Below, piece after piece: positions 5,397 through 8,397 of a stretch of 8,397 nucleotides of DNA. A program made the translations under genes and the position numbers. The first letter of the stretch is position 1. The number at the start of each line of letters is the position of its first letter. This stretch comes from Burkholderiales bacterium (GTDB taxonomy: Bacteria > Pseudomonadota > Gammaproteobacteria > Burkholderiales > SG8-39). The notes beneath the pieces were generated by a model, which ran no database searches, was not told where the DNA came from, and saw only the letters and a program-made list of their open reading frames with translations. The DNA is taken from positions 1 through 8,397 of the forward strand of contig SXNB01000212.1 of assembly GCA_005777205.1 (NCBI GenBank), read 5' to 3'.

Positions 5397-6320
5397 ATGT
5401 GCCGCGCCCTCCTCTACCTCGGCCACCCCGTCCTGCTGGACAGCCTGCTATTCCAGCCTGACTCGGCGCTCATCCGGCAGTCCTACATGCCGAAGATGCT
5501 GCAAATGCTGAACCTGGCTGGCTTCGGCCTGCGCGCCTGGTCCCCGGTCTCGCATGCGCCAGACAACCCGTTCGCCTACGGCTCGCCTTCGCTGCCGGTG
5601 TTCGACCGCAACCTGAAGAACCTTGCCGAAAAGGTCCGCGCGAGTTGCGTGCTGGGGCATGTGCGCGGCGTCGCCTATTCCACCGCCGTGGACATCTCGC
5701 TGCAGAACGTGCACCCGTTCCAGTTCGAGGGCGTACCCTGGTGCCTGGCGCACAACGGCGACCTCGCCGGCATCCACGAGATGAAGCCGGTCCTGGCGCT
5801 CGAGGTGAAGACCGAGTTCCTGCAGAAGATCAAGGGCACCACCGACAGCGAGTGGATCTACGCGCTGTTCGTATCCCAGCTGAAGGATCCGTATGGATCT
5901 GCGACGGAGCAGGAGGTGTTCCAGGCCATCGAGGACACCCTGGCGATCATCCGCCGCGCGCGCGAGAAACTGGGCATCGTCCTGTCCTCGTCGGTGAATC
6001 TGTTCATCACCAACGGCACGCAGCTGGCCGCGGTGCGCTACTGCTTCGACTTCGGCTGCTACCGCACGGAGGACCCGTCAAAGGTGCACGAGGCGAACCT
6101 GAATTACCTCTCACTCTGGTACACCCTGGGCAGCGACTACGCCATGCACGAAGGAGAATGGCGCATGGCAGGCGGCGCCGAGAACGCGGACTCCATCATC
6201 GTGGCCTCGGAGCCGCTGACGCGGGACACGTCAGCGTGGGTGGAGTTGCCGGAGTACGGCGCGCTGTTCGCGGAGGCGAGGAACGGCCGGCCGAAGGTGG
6301 CGATCAGGCTGCTGAACTGA
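5397..6320 (+). CDS. Class II glutamine amidotransferase (YafJ-like, Ntn hydrolase)
   Basis: A 307-residue protein of the GATase class II family (PF13230/PF13522, YafJ-like). It begins MCRALLYLG, placing the nucleophile Cys2 next to the initiator methionine, which is removed in this family to free the catalytic amine. Other family motifs are GHVR (87-90), the NVHPF segment (104-108), HNGDL (119-123) that shapes the oxyanion hole, and GTTDSE (147-152). Class II domains release ammonia from glutamine or cleave gamma-glutamyl bonds. No synthase domain is fused here, so it may act on gamma-glutamyl compounds or with an unlinked partner; the physiological reaction of stand-alone members is poorly defined. 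The start is fixed by Cys2. There is no Shine-Dalgarno site, and an FNR-like box and a palindrome sit directly upstream. Its TGA is immediately followed by the stop codon of the convergent gene, with no spacer. Confidence 0.9.
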   Translation: MCRALLYLGHPVLLDSLLFQPDSALIRQSYMPKMLQMLNLAGFGLRAWSPVSHAPDNPFAYGSPSLPVFDRNLKNLAEKVRASCVLGHVRGVAYSTAVDISLQNVHPFQFEGVPWCLAHNGDLAGIHEMKPVLALEVKTEFLQKIKGTTDSEWIYALFVSQLKDPYGSATEQEVFQAIEDTLAIIRRAREKLGIVLSSSVNLFITNGTQLAAVRYCFDFGCYRTEDPSKVHEANLNYLSLWYTLGSDYAMHEGEWRMAGGAENADSIIVASEPLTRDTSAWVELPEYGALFAEARNGRPKVAIRLLN

Positions 6321-7349
6321 CTAACCCGACACTTCGGCCCGCACCACCTGCCCCGCCAGCGCCGCTTCCAGCTCCTCCGCCTTCCTGGTTGAATCCGTCA
6401 GCCGCGCGTGGCTGATCAACCTGGTCAGCTGCGTGTTGGTCTGCGCCAGCGCCCGCATCAGGCTGCGGTGGATCGCATGGTGCAGTCTCACGGTCGCGCC
6501 GGAATTTCCCTCGTAGATCTCCATGAACCCCGCCCGCGGAATCTCCAGCAGGCAGCACGCTTCCCGCACCCGCGCGTTGCCGCCGTGCGGCGCGCCCCGG
6601 ATCAGCGCCACGTAGCCCACCAACTCTCCCGGCCCGGCGATCGCGACCCGCCGTTCCTTGCCGTCGCTGCGCGTGAATACCTCCAGCGCGCCGCGCACGA
6701 CGAGGAACGCGGCCGAAGCGGCTAAACCAGCGGCGAATACCCACGCGCCGCGTGGCAGTTCGATCACTTTTCCGAGCGAGGCCAATTCGTCCATCTCGTG
6801 GGCATCGAACCCCTCGAAGAAGGGCAGGACAGGGAGGAAGGCCTTCCAGTCGAACGAGACCTGGCGCGAGCGCTTCACGCCGGACAGCGGATCAGCCGTC
6901 GGCACCTCGCCGACCTCCGGAGGGTCCTCCACCGCCGGATACTCTAGGATGCGTACGTTCAGCGCGCGCAGCTTGTCGGCAAGGATCTTCGTGATCGCCC
7001 GCTGCACGTCCTGTGCTTTCGCCTCGCGGCTCGCGACTATGGCGCGGAAATCGTCCCGCCCGACGAACCAGCCGTCCAGGTTAGCCGTCGCGACGACGGT
7101 CGCGGACACCACGCCGCGCTCAAGGAGCGCCATTTCGCCGAACATGTCCTCGGCGCCAAAATTCGCCACGGTCATGGCCCCGCCGCCGGGCAAGGCGACG
7201 CGCGCCTCGCAGGTGCCGGAGCGGATCAGGTACGCGCCGCGCGAGGCCTCGCCCTGCCTGACGAGTTCCGCGCCGCGGACGAAGGATACTTCGCGTGCAA
7301 CGGCAAGCAGTTTCGCGAACGGATTCTGCTGCAGCGTACCTTTCGACAC
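6321..7349 (-). CDS. Protein with two cyclic nucleotide-binding-type domains
   Basis: About 342 residues with two CNMP_binding (PF00027) domains, at roughly 10-115 and 175-285, joined by an acidic proline-containing linker. Domain one shows the beta-roll motifs LVRQGEASRGAYLIRSG and MFGEMALLERG (70-79). Domain two shows WVFAAGLAASAAFLVVRG and GELVGYVALIRGAPHGGN. In both phosphate-binding cassettes the arginine that holds the cyclic phosphate is absent: about Val81 in domain one and His255 in domain two. Domain two also lacks the usual Glu (Gly-Tyr replaces Gly-Glu). No helix-turn-helix, membrane segment or enzymatic domain is visible, so it is not a CRP-type regulator; the C-terminal 55 residues look helical. 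A structural or protein-binding role, or an unusual ligand, is possible. The GTG at 7349 is preferred because AGGGGG lies nine bases upstream; an upstream GTG at 7379 would add ten residues. Confidence 0.82.
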   Translation of the reverse strand: MSKGTLQQNPFAKLLAVAREVSFVRGAELVRQGEASRGAYLIRSGTCEARVALPGGGAMTVANFGAEDMFGEMALLERGVVSATVVATANLDGWFVGRDDFRAIVASREAKAQDVQRAITKILADKLRALNVRILEYPAVEDPPEVGEVPTADPLSGVKRSRQVSFDWKAFLPVLPFFEGFDAHEMDELASLGKVIELPRGAWVFAAGLAASAAFLVVRGALEVFTRSDGKERRVAIAGPGELVGYVALIRGAPHGGNARVREACCLLEIPRAGFMEIYEGNSGATVRLHHAIHRSLMRALAQTNTQLTRLISHARLTDSTRKAEELEAALAGQVVRAEVSG

Positions 7350-7358
7350 CGATCGTTT

Positions 7359-7364
7359 CCCCCT
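7359..7364 (-). promoter_or_regulatory. Ribosome binding site deciding the start of the double-cNMP gene
   Basis: On the minus strand AGGGGG is followed by nine bases and a GTG at 7349-7347. The alternative in-frame GTG at 7379 has no purine-rich site before it, and it would place the start almost at the divergent gene's own start region. Confidence 0.55.
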
Positions 7365-7390
7365 GACGCGAGTGTACACTCCGGCGGCCC

Positions 7391-8353
7391 ATGAACGAGG
7401 TCACGAAACACGCCATCGACGCCGACAAGCTGCTCGCGGTCGTCATCGCGGTGACGAAGGAAGCGCGCCCGCACGTCGAGCCTCACGCCACTCTGGATTC
7501 CTCCCTAGAAAAAGACCTCGGCCTGGACAGCCTAGCGCGCGTGGAGCTGGTCCTGCGCCTGGAACGCAAATTCGATGCCAGCCTGCCCGAGCAGGCGCTG
7601 GCCACCAGCGAAACGCCGCGCGACCTGCTGCGCTTCCTGCTGGGCAGCGTCGGCCACGAGGCGCGGATCGCCGACATCACGGTCGTGGCGCCGGTGCAGG
7701 GCGAAGGCGTGCGCGCGCCGAGCAACCAGCAGGCGGCGACGTTGCCCGAGGCGCTGGCCTATCACGTCAAGCGCCAGCCCGACCGCCTCACGGTATTCCT
7801 GTATGAAGAGGGCAACGAGTTTCCGCTCTCCTACCAGACACTGTGGGACGGCGCCATGGGCTACGCCGCGCGCCTCGCCGAGGCGGGCCTGCAGCCCGGG
7901 CAGATGGTGGCGATCATGCTGCCCACCTGCAAGGAGTACCTCTACTGCTTCTACGGCGTGATGCTCGCCGGCGGCGTGCCGGTGCCGCTGTACCCGCCGG
8001 CGCGGCTGACGACCATCGAAGACCACATGTCGCGCCACGTCGGGATCCTGAAGAGCGCCGGCGCGACCATCATGGTGACCGTCCCCGAGGCGAAGCCACT
8101 CGCCTACCTGCTGCGCGCGCAGGTGGAGTCCCTGAACCAGATCCTGACGCCAACGGATTTTGCCACGGCATCCGGAAAAGACTTCAGCCCCAGGCACCGC
8201 AAGCCTGGCGACATGGGCTTCCTGCAGTACACCTCGGGCTCGACCGGCAATCCCAAGGGCGTCGACGTCGCCAGAAATAGTGCAGTCGTCAAGCCAGTCG
8301 TTGTCCATCGCCGACATAATTTCGGCATTGCGCGATTCTTTGGCCGATTCTGA
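7391..8353 (+). CDS. ACP-fatty-acyl-AMP ligase (FAAL) fusion, truncated at an abrupt junction
   Basis: Residues 1-80 form an acyl carrier protein domain with the phosphopantetheine attachment serine at Ser47 in LGLDSLARVE. From about 115 an adenylate-forming domain (PF00501) of FAAL type begins, with LAGGVPVPLYPPARL and the ATP-binding loop YTSGSTGNPKGV (280-291). FAAL enzymes activate fatty acids as acyl-AMP and load them on a carrier protein, so this protein would charge its own or a partner ACP for lipid or polyketide-type synthesis. Directly after Val291 homology stops: the expected threonine/histidine-containing helix is missing and 29 unrelated residues precede the TGA at 8351-8353. About half of the ligase domain, including its core catalytic parts, is absent, so the product as written should be inactive. 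The ATG has no Shine-Dalgarno site; TACACT at 7375-7380 is a weak -10 candidate. Divergent from the cNMP-domain gene by 41 bases. Confidence 0.8.
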   Translation: MNEVTKHAIDADKLLAVVIAVTKEARPHVEPHATLDSSLEKDLGLDSLARVELVLRLERKFDASLPEQALATSETPRDLLRFLLGSVGHEARIADITVVAPVQGEGVRAPSNQQAATLPEALAYHVKRQPDRLTVFLYEEGNEFPLSYQTLWDGAMGYAARLAEAGLQPGQMVAIMLPTCKEYLYCFYGVMLAGGVPVPLYPPARLTTIEDHMSRHVGILKSAGATIMVTVPEAKPLAYLLRAQVESLNQILTPTDFATASGKDFSPRHRKPGDMGFLQYTSGSTGNPKGVDVARNSAVVKPVVVHRRHNFGIARFFGRF

Positions 8354-8397
8354 CAAGATTTTTTCAAAAGCATCAATTTGCTCGCCGTAGCCACACG
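8264..8397. other. Sequence unrelated to the FAAL gene: insertion end or assembly chimera
   Basis: From about 8264 none of the three plus-strand frames continues the ligase, so this is not a frameshift. The stretch is visibly less GC-rich and contains A/T runs such as AAGATTTTTTCAAAAG, unlike the rest of the window. On the minus strand one frame is open from the right edge (8395 downward) for about 44 codons. It has protein-like composition, including EIMSAMDNDWLDDC, and may be the end of a foreign coding sequence cut at the junction. I do not recognise it. No terminal inverted repeat or transposase is visible. A GTCGAC hexamer lies exactly at the junction (8261-8266). Confidence 0.55.

Noticed and set aside
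5645..6415. 256-codon plus-strand frame overlapping the amidotransferase
   Set aside because: Arg/His/Pro-rich shifted frame of a gene with clear class II amidotransferase motifs.
6658..7806. 382-codon plus-strand frame crossing the cNMP gene and the ACP-FAAL start
   Set aside because: It spans two well-supported genes on different strands and has a Ser/Arg/Pro-rich composition without domains.
8264..8353. Simple frameshift in the ligase gene
   Set aside because: None of the three forward frames after 8263 continues the expected adenylation-domain sequence, so a frameshift cannot restore the gene.
7532..8356. Minus-strand frame of 274 codons opposite the ACP-FAAL gene
   Set aside because: Only the part right of about 8264 may be coding; the remainder is antisense to the adenylation domain.

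Overview
The window is GC-rich, tightly packed bacterial DNA. Gaps between genes are short, neighbouring genes often overlap or abut, and no stretch above 300 bases lacks a gene. The protein families (a Liv-type permease, a class II glutamine amidotransferase of the YafJ type, an ACP-fused fatty-acyl-AMP ligase, a double cNMP-domain protein) together with the base composition suggest a proteobacterium, most likely a betaproteobacterium of Burkholderiales type. That placement is inference from style; no rRNA or marker gene is present.

Layout. (A) 1-2259, minus strand: a three-gene run read right to left. It holds an alpha/beta hydrolase, a metal-dependent amidohydrolase, and the first 55 codons of a branched-chain amino acid-type ABC permease (livH-like) that leaves the window at its left edge. 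Spacings of 8 and 4 bases point to one operon. (B) 2260-3065: a divergent TetR-family regulator. A 16-base palindrome in the shared intergenic region fills the spacer of the regulator's best promoter candidate. The simplest reading is a self-regulated repressor that also controls an uptake-plus-hydrolysis operon for an amide, ester or peptide-like compound that cannot be named from sequence. (C) 3062-4340, minus strand: an alpha/beta hydrolase resembling kynurenine formamidase, overlapped at its start by a small unrecognised, possibly exported, protein. (D) 4377-6320, plus strand: an aldo/keto reductase with a promoter that predicts a leaderless mRNA, then a glutamine amidotransferase-like protein. 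The short gap between them holds a perfect 20-base palindrome and an FNR-like box. (E) 6321-7349, minus strand: a protein with two cyclic-nucleotide-binding-type domains that both lack the usual phosphate-binding arginine. (F) 7391 onward, plus strand: an acyl carrier protein domain fused to a fatty-acyl-AMP ligase. Its homology stops abruptly just after the ATP-binding loop (about base 8263), and the last ~134 bases look unrelated.

The most informative points are the TetR-controlled transporter/hydrolase module, the paired regulatory sites before the amidotransferase, the degenerate double-cNMP protein beside an ACP-FAAL gene, and the abrupt junction at the right end, which may be an insertion or an assembly chimera. 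I did not find a clearly new defence, mobile or RNA system. I saw no tRNA, rRNA, CRISPR array, transposase or convincing rho-independent terminator.
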